64,000 bases of DNA from Fimbriimonas ginsengisoli Gsoil 348 (lineage in GTDB: Bacteria > Armatimonadota > Fimbriimonadia > Fimbriimonadales > Fimbriimonadaceae), in NCBI GenBank assembly GCA_945881865.1, contig CAMCVK010000008.1:1-64000 (forward strand). The letters are read 5' to 3'. Below, piece after piece: positions 17,465 through 25,785 of the stretch. How positions within the stretch are numbered: the first letter of the stretch is position 1; each line of letters starts with the position of its first letter. A program made the translations under genes and the position numbers. Below the pieces are notes generated by a model, which saw only the letters and a list, made by a program, of their open reading frames with translations, did not search any database and was not told the origin of the DNA.

Positions 17465-19687
17465 ATGACACGCCGGAACCCTTCTTCTCCAGCCCGAAGC
17501 AAGCTGACGCATACTCTAGCGGTAATGTTCCCGATCGTCGCGCTCCTCATTTCGCCGTGGTTGGCACCCGCGTCACCCTCTGTCGCCGATCTGAATTTCT
17601 GGATTAAGCAGAAGGATATAACGAAGTTGCAACAGGTGACAGACGTTCCGGCGGATGCGATCAATCCTTGGCCGGTCCTGCGTATCGGCGGCGCATACGG
17701 CACGGGGCGCTTTGGCTGGAAGGCGGAAGAGTCGGGGGATTACGTCGTCGTGACGACGAAAATCACGAGCCAAGATGTGGGTGACTTCGTCTTCCGCCGC
17801 AACGGCAATCGCCTCGCCTACATCCCCGAAACGGATTCTCTCGGGGCGCGGATCACTCGGCATAGCTTCCAGATCGACTTCGACCCTCCGACCAAGCGGG
17901 CCCGAATTGAAGACAAAGTTCGGCTGCGGCTGGCGGCCGGCGGCGACTGGATGATGCGGTTCTCCAGCGTTTATGCGATTGAATCTGTAAACGACGCAGC
18001 AGGTAAGTCGGTGCCGTTCCGGCAGGTCGGCGGGGTTGTCATTTTCTCCGAGCGGAAGGTTGGGGAGACGACCTACACCCTGCGTTACTCGGGAATTGTT
18101 GACCTCCCGCAGTATGCCGGGAGTATCAGCACCCAAGAAGCGACGCTGACCAATGACTATTGGTATCCCATGATTGGTCGAATGCCTGCGGCATATGACC
18201 TCAAGGTGAAGGTTCCGGCCGGTTGGACGGCGGTGGGGCAGGGGGAACGACTTGCCGACCAAAAAACTGCTGAAGGCACCTTCGCGAGGTTCCAGATGGA
18301 CTTGCCAGTCATCTATTACAGCCTCTCGCTTGGGCCTTACCGAACGGTCTCGGAGAAACGGAACGGACGAACGTATTCCATTTGGAGCCCGCGGCTTTCC
18401 GAAGCCGAGATGAAGCTGCAGCCAAGGCTTTACCAGCCGATTTTTGAGCTTTACGAGCGGTCGTTTGGTCGGTCGCCGTTTCCGCGGTACGGCGCACTGG
18501 ATAGTCCGGCTTACGGCGGCGGCGCACTTGAGGCTTATTCCTATGCCACCTACGGGGGCGGCCTTCCGGCAGAAGATCCGCACGAACCGGCTCACACGTG
18601 GTGGGGTGGCGTCGTCAACAACACCTACCTAAAGAGCTTCTGGAACGAAAGCTTCGCCGTCTTCTGCGAAGGCTATTTTTCCAGGAACGTGCCACTAGGC
18701 AACATCGAGGACCGACGGCTTGCCTTCGTGAGCGATAGCTCACCCAGCCCAGCGTATGACGCCGTCTCTTGTGCCGAGGGCGGAGCATTCAGCGGCCCGG
18801 TCGCGGGTGCGCTTGGCTACGGAAAAGGGGCCAAGGTTCTGCAGATGCTGGAGCAGATCATCGGAACGAAAGCGATGGTGAAGGCGATGCGGACCTGGGC
18901 CGAAACGCATCCTAAAGGCGTTCCCGGAGAGTGGGAAGATTTCGAGCGGGTCGCAAAGTCGGTGGCACCGGAGGCAAACCTGGACACGTTCTTCGCCGAT
19001 TGGCTGCATAAGCCCGGGACCGTGACCCTGGACGTTGCCCAGCCTAAGATGGACGGCCGCGAACTCATGATCCCGATTCGGTTCGTGGGTCGCGCCTACG
19101 ACACGCCGCTATCGATCCTTCTGGAGTTCCCCGACGGCAAGCGAAAGTTCGTTACCGTACGCACGAACGGCTCCTCACCGGTTCGAATCGTGACGCCAAA
19201 GCCGTCGCTAGTCGTGATCGACCCGTACCAGCAGGCATTGCGAAAAAAGACCGGAGAAACGATGCCGCAAAATCTGGCCGACGTCATACGTCGGTGGCCG
19301 GTCACCCGACTGAAAGGCTTTGGCACCCACGCGGAAGCGCTCAGGGGTTCAACGACGGAGTCTCCGTTGCCGCTCGACCTTAGCAACAAAGTCATCGTCG
19401 GGAACCCCCTGGATTTCCCTGAGCTTGCCGACCTAGCCGTGGCTGCGGGATGGAAGCTCACACGTACCACGGTGACCTACCGAGGCCAGACCGTGAACCT
19501 TGGGAAGGGCGGCGCACTGGCCCTCGTGACCTTGCCAAACGGAAAGTCAGCCTTGTTGGCCGTCGGTAAGTTCACCCGTCGACCGGATACGGGAATCGCT
19601 CAGGTAGCGCTGATCGACGAAATCGGTCGGTTCCTCGCCGGCAAGAGCGAGCCAAAGCGAACCGGCCCGCTAACCTTCCGGCTCTAA
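17465..19687 (+). CDS. M1-family-like zinc metallopeptidase, exported
   Basis: A 740-residue protein with an N-terminal signal region (basic, then MFPIVALLISPWLAPASPS), a beta-rich N-domain, and a gluzincin core. GGGALEAYSYATYGG stands in for the GxMEN substrate loop. HEPAH (residues 373-377) is the zinc motif and Glu395 in FWNESFAVF the third ligand. Two features are odd: proline inside HExxH, and 17 rather than the usual 18 residues between the second His and the Glu. A C-terminal segment (about 520-740) carries a small beta domain and a helical part. It is probably an aminopeptidase acting outside the cytoplasm. The basic n-region favours ATG 17465, but ATG 17525 has a TANNNT box at exactly -7. 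The 3' end overlaps the convergent amidase by 18 bp. Confidence 0.85.
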   Translation: MTRRNPSSPARSKLTHTLAVMFPIVALLISPWLAPASPSVADLNFWIKQKDITKLQQVTDVPADAINPWPVLRIGGAYGTGRFGWKAEESGDYVVVTTKITSQDVGDFVFRRNGNRLAYIPETDSLGARITRHSFQIDFDPPTKRARIEDKVRLRLAAGGDWMMRFSSVYAIESVNDAAGKSVPFRQVGGVVIFSERKVGETTYTLRYSGIVDLPQYAGSISTQEATLTNDYWYPMIGRMPAAYDLKVKVPAGWTAVGQGERLADQKTAEGTFARFQMDLPVIYYSLSLGPYRTVSEKRNGRTYSIWSPRLSEAEMKLQPRLYQPIFELYERSFGRSPFPRYGALDSPAYGGGALEAYSYATYGGGLPAEDPHEPAHTWWGGVVNNTYLKSFWNESFAVFCEGYFSRNVPLGNIEDRRLAFVSDSSPSPAYDAVSCAEGGAFSGPVAGALGYGKGAKVLQMLEQIIGTKAMVKAMRTWAETHPKGVPGEWEDFERVAKSVAPEANLDTFFADWLHKPGTVTLDVAQPKMDGRELMIPIRFVGRAYDTPLSILLEFPDGKRKFVTVRTNGSSPVRIVTPKPSLVVIDPYQQALRKKTGETMPQNLADVIRRWPVTRLKGFGTHAEALRGSTTESPLPLDLSNKVIVGNPLDFPELADLAVAAGWKLTRTTVTYRGQTVNLGKGGALALVTLPNGKSALLAVGKFTRRPDTGIAQVALIDEIGRFLAGKSEPKRTGPLTFRL
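17512..17517 (+). promoter_or_regulatory. Candidate -10 box (TACTCT) before an alternative start
   Basis: TACTCT ends 7 nt before the in-frame ATG at 17525, inside the longest reading of the metallopeptidase gene. If real, it would produce a leaderless mRNA starting at 17525 and a protein 20 residues shorter. That protein would lack the basic start of the signal peptide, so the two lines of evidence conflict. Confidence 0.3.
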
Positions 19688-20548
19688 GGCTGAATTGGGC
19701 TCGTAGGGCCGGACTTCCCAAACCTTGGGGTGCCGGTCCTCCCAATTGCTCACCTCGCCCTTCTCCCGAGCTTCGGCAAGACGCGCCAGATTTAGGTCGG
19801 AGACGATAACGCCTTCCTCCTGCAGCTCCGTCTCGCGCAAGATGGCCTCGGATGGGAACGGTTCCACGCTGGGGGCGATGATCGCACTTGAACCGTAGCT
19901 TTCTGGAACCGGTTCTACACCGAACCCACCCACGAGCGAGGCGTGGACCACAAAGTTCTGGTTCTCAACCGCCCGCGCCAGGCAACTCCATCGGACCCGC
20001 TGAAAGCCGCGGCGGGTCTCCGTCCAAGCCGGGACGCAATGAATCGTTGTTCCCGCTTCGGCCAACGCCCGACCGGCCTCGGGGAATTCGGAGTCGTAGC
20101 AGATGGTGACGCCGAGGCCATTGCCCGGGGCGTAGAGCGACGAACCGTTTGCCAAATCCCAGACTTCCTTTTCGAACCGAGTCAGGCGGTTTTTTGGCGC
20201 GAACTTCAACGGTTCGCCGGGCGTGGCGATCGCTCCAATGTTCAAGATCCCGTCCGGCGTCTCGCGGAAGTGGCTGCCGCCGATGATCGTCAGTCCGGAC
20301 GAATCCGAGATTCGCTGAAGCCAGCCTTCGATCGCGTCGGCATACTGCGCCAGGTAGATCGCCGCCTGGTGCGGCTTAAGTAACGGCTCCAAAGAAAGAA
20401 GCTCCATCACGTGCAACTCGGGGAAGACCACGACCTCGGCACCCTCGTCGTGGGCCTCGCTCACGAGATCGTGGAAGTGCCCAAAGTAGCCGCTATCGCC
20501 GCGAATGCGCCGCAGCTTCCAGGCGACCGCTGCAACCCGCCGAATCAC
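19670..20548 (-). CDS. Carbon-nitrogen hydrolase (nitrilase superfamily amidase)
   Basis: A 292-residue cytoplasmic enzyme with the full nitrilase-superfamily triad: Glu44 in VVFPELH, Lys119 in FAPKNRLTRFE, and Cys150 in GVTICYDSEFPE. The family hydrolyses non-peptide C-N bonds of amides or carbamoyl compounds. Its ATG lies within a 4-nt overlap with the preceding GNAT gene. In many bacteria a GNAT domain and a nitrilase domain are fused in this same order (YhcX-like proteins), so the two products probably cooperate on one small amine or amide. The exact substrate is unknown. The 3' end overlaps the convergent metallopeptidase gene by 18 bp. Confidence 0.92.
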   Translation of the reverse strand: MIRRVAAVAWKLRRIRGDSGYFGHFHDLVSEAHDEGAEVVVFPELHVMELLSLEPLLKPHQAAIYLAQYADAIEGWLQRISDSSGLTIIGGSHFRETPDGILNIGAIATPGEPLKFAPKNRLTRFEKEVWDLANGSSLYAPGNGLGVTICYDSEFPEAGRALAEAGTTIHCVPAWTETRRGFQRVRWSCLARAVENQNFVVHASLVGGFGVEPVPESYGSSAIIAPSVEPFPSEAILRETELQEEGVIVSDLNLARLAEAREKGEVSNWEDRHPKVWEVRPYEPNSALEPEG

Positions 20549-21168
20549 TTTCGAGCCTCCACGCGGGGACGTTCGAGCAGCGCGGCCGCGTTTCCTGATT
20601 CCGGATCTTCCATGTAGTCGTCAATGATGCCCAAAAACGTGAGTCCGTAGCTGAGCAGCGGAGTGAGGGTGCGGTCCGCGGCCTCAGTTTGGGCTACGGC
20701 AACCGCATATTCGCTTGGCTTGTCGTAGTTCGATGCTGCGAAGTCCGGCAATCGGCAGGCCGTACCGTAACGGGCGAGCCGAAGTTCCTCGACCAATGCA
20801 AAGCGAGAAAGGTATGAGGCTCGCCCTACCCCTTGCCGCCGGAACGCCGGCGAAACGCTGATATCCAGCCCGTACAGAACTTCGCCCTCGGCCGAGAAAC
20901 TTTCTAGAAACGGCCCGCCGACGGTCGCGGTCCAGTTGCCATGCTGGTTCCAAACCGACTCCCTGACGAGGGTGTTGCTGCAGCTCCCAACTATTTGGTC
21001 ATCGCTCATCGCGACGAACTGACCGACCGGAAACTTCTCAATGTGGGCAAAAAGATGCTCGGGTTTCCAGAGGAACTCCGGATCAAACGGCGGCGGAAAC
21101 GCGTCGGCTTGAAGTGCAACCACCGCCGGAATGTCGTCGATTTGCATCGCCCGAATCCGGAACCTCAC
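20545..21168 (-). CDS. GNAT-family N-acetyltransferase
   Basis: A 207-residue acetyltransferase. Motif A, which binds acetyl-CoA, is visible as LDISVSPAFRRQGVGRASYL. The start is GTG 21168, overlapping the parB stop as GTGA; an ATG seven codons downstream (21147) is the alternative. It overlaps the nitrilase-family gene by 4 nt, reproducing as two chains the GNAT-nitrilase fusion known elsewhere. The substrate is unknown, but the conserved pairing argues that both enzymes act on the same metabolite. It probably belongs to the transcript running from mazG through parA and parB. Confidence 0.88.
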   Translation of the reverse strand: MRFRIRAMQIDDIPAVVALQADAFPPPFDPEFLWKPEHLFAHIEKFPVGQFVAMSDDQIVGSCSNTLVRESVWNQHGNWTATVGGPFLESFSAEGEVLYGLDISVSPAFRRQGVGRASYLSRFALVEELRLARYGTACRLPDFAASNYDKPSEYAVAVAQTEAADRTLTPLLSYGLTFLGIIDDYMEDPESGNAAALLERPRVEARK

Positions 21169-22028
21169 TCTCCGGCGAGCTCCCGGGTATCAACATGAAT
21201 CCCGAGACGATCCACGATTCGGGTTAGGTCTTCCTCAGAGAAAAACTCGATTGATAGCTTGCCGCGCTTGCCATCTGTCTGGATCCGCACCGGGGCAGAG
21301 AAGTGCTCGCGCAGAGTTTGAAGGAGAACCGGATCCTTGTATTCCGATTCACTGGCCGGGGCCTTTTTCGGCGGCATCGGTCGGGCTTCGGCCTTGGCAA
21401 GACGCTCGGTTTCTCTAACGCTCAGGCCGTCAACCAGGATCTTTTCGTAAAGGGCCAGCTGCCGAGTCGGGGAATCCGTGGAAAGCAGGGCCCGGGCGTG
21501 ACCTTCCGAAATTGCTCCGCTTTCGACGCCTTCCTGAATCACTTCCGGCAGGCGCAGCAGACGCAATTGGTTCGCCACCGCCGTGCGGGACTTACCCACT
21601 CGCAGCGAGACCTGCTCTTGGGTGAGTCCGAAATCCTGGATAAGGTGCTGGTAGGCGCGCGCGCATTCCATCGCGTTGATGTCCTCGCGCTGGAGGTTCT
21701 CGATGATTGCCAGTTCGAGCGAGTTCTGCCCCGTTGCGGAGCGGATCGTTACCGGCACGGTTTCAAGGCCGGCTACCTTCGCCGCACGGAGCCGACGCTC
21801 TCCGGCGATGAGTTCGTAATTACCTTCCGAAACCGGTCGCACCAGCAACGGTTGGATGACTCCGTACTCGCGGATGCTTGCCGCGAGCTCAGCGAGTGAT
21901 TCAGGATCGAAGTGTCGCCTCGGCTGGCGTGGATTGGGCGAGATCCGGTCGATCGCAACCTCCGACGTTCCCGTGTCGGTCTGCTCGGCCAGCAGTTGTG
22001 AGAGACCTTTTCCTAGCGCACGGCGCAT
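21165..22028 (-). CDS. parB: Chromosome partitioning protein ParB
   Basis: A 287-residue ParB/Spo0J-family CTPase clamp that loads at parS and spreads on DNA. The N-terminal domain carries the CTP-binding motif GERRLRAAK after VRPVSEGNYELIA. The central helix-turn-helix is LTQEQVSLRVGKSRTAVANQ, and the C-terminal dimerisation domain is short. The N-terminal MRRALGKGLSQLL is typical of chromosomal ParB proteins. The start overlaps the end of parA by 16 nt. I saw no consensus parS palindrome in the window. Confidence 0.97.
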   Translation of the reverse strand: MRRALGKGLSQLLAEQTDTGTSEVAIDRISPNPRQPRRHFDPESLAELAASIREYGVIQPLLVRPVSEGNYELIAGERRLRAAKVAGLETVPVTIRSATGQNSLELAIIENLQREDINAMECARAYQHLIQDFGLTQEQVSLRVGKSRTAVANQLRLLRLPEVIQEGVESGAISEGHARALLSTDSPTRQLALYEKILVDGLSVRETERLAKAEARPMPPKKAPASESEYKDPVLLQTLREHFSAPVRIQTDGKRGKLSIEFFSEEDLTRIVDRLGIHVDTRELAGE

Positions 22029-22795
22029 GTCTGCTGCACCTCTTTTACGAAGTCTAGGTAAGCCATTGCTCCTTTCGAACCCGGGTATAGCGAGATCGCC
22101 GGCTCGCCGAAGCCCGGGGCCTCACTGAGCCGAACATTCCGGGGGATCACGGTCTCGCACACTTTCGAGCCAAAAAACTTTCGCACTTCTTCGGCAACCT
22201 GCTGGGAAAGTCGGTTCCGCGAGTCCACCATCGTCAGCAAAACCTTCGCCACGTGGAGCGACGGGTTGATTCGCCGCCGCACAAGCTCAATCGTTTTCAT
22301 AAGCTGGCTCAGTCCTTCCAAGGCGTAGAACTCGCACTGCATCGGTACAAGCACGGCGTCTGAGGCCGCCAGGATGTTGATGGTGAGCAACCCCAGGCTC
22401 GGCGGGGAGTCGATGATGATCCAGTCGTAGTCGTCCTGAATCGGCCGGATCGCTTCGGCGAGGATGCGCTCCTTCCCGACCGCGCTGAGGAGCGTGGGTT
22501 CGATTCCGGCGAGGTCCAGCGTCGCGGGCAAGATGAAGAAACCTTCCGCTACCGGATAGATCGCCTGGTAGACAAGCGTTGAGTTTTCGTCATCCGCAGA
22601 GGCTACCAGCACCTCATACAGCGTGACTTCGGGTCGTTGTTTGTCGAATCCCACACCCGTGGTGGCGTTACCTTGCGGGTCGGCATCGATCAGTAGCGTT
22701 TTGAAGCCGCTCGCGGCGAGCCCGGCGGCTAGGTTCACAGCGGTGGTCGTTTTCCCCACTCCGCCCTTCTGGTTCACGACCCCCCACACTGGCAT
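22013..22795 (-). CDS. parA: Chromosome partitioning ATPase ParA
   Basis: A 260-residue deviant-Walker ATPase (Soj type) that works with ParB to segregate origins. KGGVGKTTT at residues 10-18 holds the Walker A with its signature lysine. DADPQGNATTG, IIIDSPPSLGLLT and VLVPMQCEFYALEG are further family blocks. It lacks the N-terminal DNA-binding extension of plasmid ParA, so it is chromosomal. mazG ends 18 bp upstream on the same strand, so co-transcription is likely. A TAATCT hexamer 5 nt before the ATG could give an additional leaderless transcript. No gidA/gidB, rnpA or dnaA lies nearby, so this is not the classic origin-proximal arrangement. Confidence 0.97.
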   Translation of the reverse strand: MPVWGVVNQKGGVGKTTTAVNLAAGLAASGFKTLLIDADPQGNATTGVGFDKQRPEVTLYEVLVASADDENSTLVYQAIYPVAEGFFILPATLDLAGIEPTLLSAVGKERILAEAIRPIQDDYDWIIIDSPPSLGLLTINILAASDAVLVPMQCEFYALEGLSQLMKTIELVRRRINPSLHVAKVLLTMVDSRNRLSQQVAEEVRKFFGSKVCETVIPRNVRLSEAPGFGEPAISLYPGSKGAMAYLDFVKEVQQTCAVR

Positions 22796-22813
22796 AGCAA
22801 AGATTATGACTGG

Positions 22814-23755
22814 CTAGCCGACATCAATCTTCGCCGTTTGCCAAAGCTGCTCCCACGCCTCACCGCTCAGTTCGGCAAGAGGCACTTCCGCAAGGGCTTC
22901 CATCCGGCGGTACCGCCGCTCGAACCGGGCCAGCATCTTGCGAAGGGATTCCTCGGGGTCGACGCGCTGCCAGCGCGCCAAATTCACCACGGTGAACAGC
23001 ACGTCGCCGAGTTCAGCTTCGATTCGCGCGGGATCGCCTCCGCTGACGGCCTCGGATAGTTCGTTTAGCTCTTCCGTAAGCTTGTCCAGGACACTCGCGT
23101 AGTCTGGCCACTCAAACCCTTGCTTCGCGGCACGCTTGCTGATTTGGAGAGCGCGGAACAGGGCGGGCATGGCCGGGGGAACGCCGTCGAGGGTGGAACG
23201 GGGACGAACTGGCTTTTCTAAGCGTTTGATCTCGGCCCAATTTCGCAGGACGGCTTCGGTATCATTCGCGACGACATCGCCGAAGACGTGCGGATGGCGT
23301 CGAATCAGCTTCTCCGTGATCGTTTGCGCCACGTCCTGAATGGAAAAGCCACCATCGCGAGCGGAGATCTGCGCATTCAGGAAGGGTTGGAGAAGCAGGT
23401 CGCCCAGCTCCTCGCGAAAGTGATCCCGGTTGCCGGAGTCGATTGCCTCGAAGACCTCATAGACTTCCTCGAGCAAGTACTTCTTCAGCGTCTCGTGGGT
23501 CTGTTCCTGGTCCCACGGACAGCCGCCGGGGCCGAGCAAGCGGTCAGTGAGGTGCGCCAGCCCGTCCAGCGGGCTGGCGATGCCCAGAACGAGCGTGCAC
23601 CCATCCGGCGGCTCGGCACCCGTGGTGACGCTGAGTCCAGCGGCGCGCAACCGTTCCGCTGTCCAAGGCTCATCGGCAAGCACGAACAGCGGGCCATCAA
23701 TCCGATCGCGAAACGCCTCGTCCGCTCCCTCCGGACCCAACCGCAACACCCGCAT
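22814..23755 (-). CDS. mazG: Nucleoside triphosphate pyrophosphohydrolase MazG
   Basis: A 313-residue enzyme that hydrolyses (d)NTPs to monophosphates and pyrophosphate. Two MazG domains are present. The first starts at residue ~75 with GGCPWDQEQTHETLKKYLLEE and the metal-binding EELGDLLLQ. The second, around residue 230, has LTEELNELSEAV and EAELGDVLFTVVN. The first ~65 residues (LFVLADEPWTAERLRAAG and beyond) are an extension absent from E. coli MazG; it is too short for the methylase domain fused in YabN-type proteins, and I cannot assign it. It lies 8 bp after the parvulin gene and 18 bp before parA. Confidence 0.93.
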   Translation of the reverse strand: MRVLRLGPEGADEAFRDRIDGPLFVLADEPWTAERLRAAGLSVTTGAEPPDGCTLVLGIASPLDGLAHLTDRLLGPGGCPWDQEQTHETLKKYLLEEVYEVFEAIDSGNRDHFREELGDLLLQPFLNAQISARDGGFSIQDVAQTITEKLIRRHPHVFGDVVANDTEAVLRNWAEIKRLEKPVRPRSTLDGVPPAMPALFRALQISKRAAKQGFEWPDYASVLDKLTEELNELSEAVSGGDPARIEAELGDVLFTVVNLARWQRVDPEESLRKMLARFERRYRRMEALAEVPLAELSGEAWEQLWQTAKIDVG

Positions 23756-23763
23756 TAGCTGGC

Positions 23764-24789
23764 TTAGTTCTGTCCGCCGGTACCGGCGGTGGCGCCGCTG
23801 CTCGGCTGGCTCAAGTAGGCGTCGATCAGCTTCTTGTAGGCAGCGGCAAACTGCGTTTGGCGAATGTCGATTTTTGACTTTCGGCGAAGAGCGGACATCT
23901 CCTTTTGGACATCGTTCTTCACGGAGCCTAGTTCGAACATGCGCTTTCGTCGGATTCGCTTGCGCAACTCGGGAGTCATCGCGTCTTTCTTTTCGGCGAC
24001 GATGTCTTCCAACCGGAATTTAACGAAGGCACTTTGGTCGTTCGCTGTCGTGCTGATCCACTCCGTGTTCTGCCCGACCTTGATCTTCTCCAGGGCGTCA
24101 CGCGTCGGCGTGTTCACCGAAGTCGACGGGACCATTCCGAACTGGCCGCCGTTGGCCGCCGTATAGTCCTTGCTTCGTGCCTTTGCAACATCGGCGAAGA
24201 CCTTGCCGCCGGCGAGATCGGCGTCCACGGCGTCCTTATCTGCCGGCGTTAAAACCACGATCACACTCAGGCGATACTGCTTGGGCGTCGTGAACTCTGA
24301 AGCGCGCTCTTTGAAAATTCGATCAACTTCCTGGTCGGTCACGGTGATTCCGAACGCCTGGATCTTGAACTGGGCAAGGTCCACGCGGATCGTATCCAGC
24401 AGGTCCGCTTCCGTGCGTCCGGATGCTAGCCAAAGGGTCACGAGGTCTGGATTATCGCGCTTTCGCTCGGCGTATTCGGTGTTCACCTCAAGATCGCTCG
24501 GAAGAACACCTTTCTCCTTGGCGAGTTGCAGGATCAGTTTCTCAGTGACGATTTGGTCGAGAGCCAACAGCCCAGGCGGCATTTCGGCGATCGTGTTCCC
24601 AGACCGGCGACCCACGCCCGGCAGGAACTCCATCTTGCGGTAGTACTCGGCGGCCTTTACCTCCTCGCCATTGACAACCAGAACCACCTTGGCCGGGTCT
24701 AGCGCCTGGGCCTGTGCGGTGGCCAATGCCGAACCCATCAATAGGACTAGGCCGAGAACGGCACTGCGAGACGTAAAGTTTCGTTTCAA
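23764..24789 (-). CDS. SurA/PrsA-like peptidyl-prolyl isomerase (parvulin), exported
   Basis: A 341-residue exported chaperone-like protein with signal peptide MKRNFTSRSAVLGLVLLMGS then ALATAQA. A SurA N-terminal-like helical domain follows (VNGEEVKAAEYYRKME and the helices after it), and then a parvulin-type region around residues 165-270. In that region QYRLSVIVVLTPADKD, FADVAKARSKD and GGQFGMV match the family's rotamase pattern. It probably assists folding of exported proteins. The C-terminus is a low-complexity SQPSSGATAGTGGQN tail. The start codon is TTG, supported by a good Shine-Dalgarno. It appears to head a run with mazG, parA and parB. Confidence 0.85.
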   Translation of the reverse strand: MKRNFTSRSAVLGLVLLMGSALATAQAQALDPAKVVLVVNGEEVKAAEYYRKMEFLPGVGRRSGNTIAEMPPGLLALDQIVTEKLILQLAKEKGVLPSDLEVNTEYAERKRDNPDLVTLWLASGRTEADLLDTIRVDLAQFKIQAFGITVTDQEVDRIFKERASEFTTPKQYRLSVIVVLTPADKDAVDADLAGGKVFADVAKARSKDYTAANGGQFGMVPSTSVNTPTRDALEKIKVGQNTEWISTTANDQSAFVKFRLEDIVAEKKDAMTPELRKRIRRKRMFELGSVKNDVQKEMSALRRKSKIDIRQTQFAAAYKKLIDAYLSQPSSGATAGTGGQN

Positions 24790-24792
24790 AAG

Positions 24793-24800
24793 ATCCTCTT
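24793..24800 (-). promoter_or_regulatory. Shine-Dalgarno deciding a TTG start
   Basis: AAGAGGAT on the minus strand lies 3 nt before the TTG at 24789, with the GG core 5 nt away. No ATG or GTG competes nearby, so it fixes the start of the parvulin gene. Confidence 0.7.
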
Positions 24801-24882
24801 AGTTTTTCGCCGTTCCGGGCGTGGTGCCATCGAGCACCGGTGTCATTCCAGACGCCCGAGGCTACAGTTAGGAACCATCGGC

Positions 24883-25785
24883 TTACGCTTTCTTAAGTTC
24901 TCGCTCCAAAACCGGTAGGACCTCGTATAGGTCGCCGACCAAACCCAAGTCCGCTATCGAGAAAATGGGGGCGTCGCCGTCGGTGTTAATCGCTACGATC
25001 AACTTGCTGTCCTTGATTCCCGCCATGTGCTGCGTGGAGCCAGAAATCCCGGCTGCGATGTACAAGTCTGGGGCGACGATCTTGCCCGTTTGGCCAACCT
25101 GGAGTTCGTTCGCGGCGATACCCGCGTCCACGGCCGCTCGAGTTGCTCCGACCGCGCCGCCAAGGGCGTCCGCAAGACCACCAATTACGCGCTCGAAACT
25201 AGCGGCGTCCTTCAGCGGACGTCCGCCGCTGACGACAACCTTCGCTGCCGAGAGGTCGGGGCGACCGCCTTCTTTGGCTCGGGTTCCGATGTTCCGCACC
25301 GCAGAATCGTCGACCTGGATTGCCACGGTTTCCGTAGGGACCGATGCACCCGCATCTGAAACGGCGGGGAAACCAACCGGACGGAAAGTGAACCAAGTCT
25401 GGGGTGCCGAAACTTCCACCGTAGCGACAATCGCTCCGGCGTACATGGGCCGCGTGAAGCGAGTGTCCGACTCGATGGAAAGAACGTCCGTCACGCAGGC
25501 GGCGTCGGCGACTCCGGCTGCCCTCGGCAACAGATCCTTCGACCACATCGCGCTGACCGCAAAGACGCGCGCGTAACCAGTTGCCAGCTTGGCGAGTTCC
25601 CCAGCATAGGCCGCCGCCGGCGGTAGGGAAGCCCAGCCGGTTGCCATAACTTTTTCTGCGCCAAACGAGTCGTTCACGGTCGAGGTGAGAACGATGACGT
25701 CGAAGGCTTCCGCGAAGTTGGCGGCGACAGCGGCACCAACCGCGAGGTCCGTGCCGTCGAGCGATAAAAATAGTGACTTACCCAT
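24883..25785 (-). CDS. etfA: Electron transfer flavoprotein subunit alpha
   Basis: A 300-residue ETF alpha subunit. The C-terminal FAD domain is intact: VVVSGGRPLKDAASFE, then LQVGQTGKIVAPDLYIAAGI, SGSTQHMAGIKDSKLIVAIN, DGDAPIFSIADLGLVGDLYE and VLPVLERELKKA. With the beta subunit it forms a soluble flavoprotein that carries electrons from acyl-CoA and other dehydrogenases to ETF:quinone oxidoreductase. Its ATG shares one base with the etfB stop (TAATG), so translation is coupled. No partner dehydrogenase lies in the window. Confidence 0.96.
   Translation of the reverse strand: MGKSLFLSLDGTDLAVGAAVAANFAEAFDVIVLTSTVNDSFGAEKVMATGWASLPPAAAYAGELAKLATGYARVFAVSAMWSKDLLPRAAGVADAACVTDVLSIESDTRFTRPMYAGAIVATVEVSAPQTWFTFRPVGFPAVSDAGASVPTETVAIQVDDSAVRNIGTRAKEGGRPDLSAAKVVVSGGRPLKDAASFERVIGGLADALGGAVGATRAAVDAGIAANELQVGQTGKIVAPDLYIAAGISGSTQHMAGIKDSKLIVAINTDGDAPIFSIADLGLVGDLYEVLPVLERELKKA

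Noticed and set aside
21165-22795. parS site or replication origin near parA-parB
   Set aside because: I saw no TGTTTCACGTGAAACA-like palindrome and no dnaA, gidA or rnpA neighbours, so no origin is claimed.
22796-22806. TAATCT box before parA as a tenth firm leaderless start
   Set aside because: The gap is 5 nt, not 6-7, and parA lies 18 bp behind mazG in a likely operon, so it was not counted.
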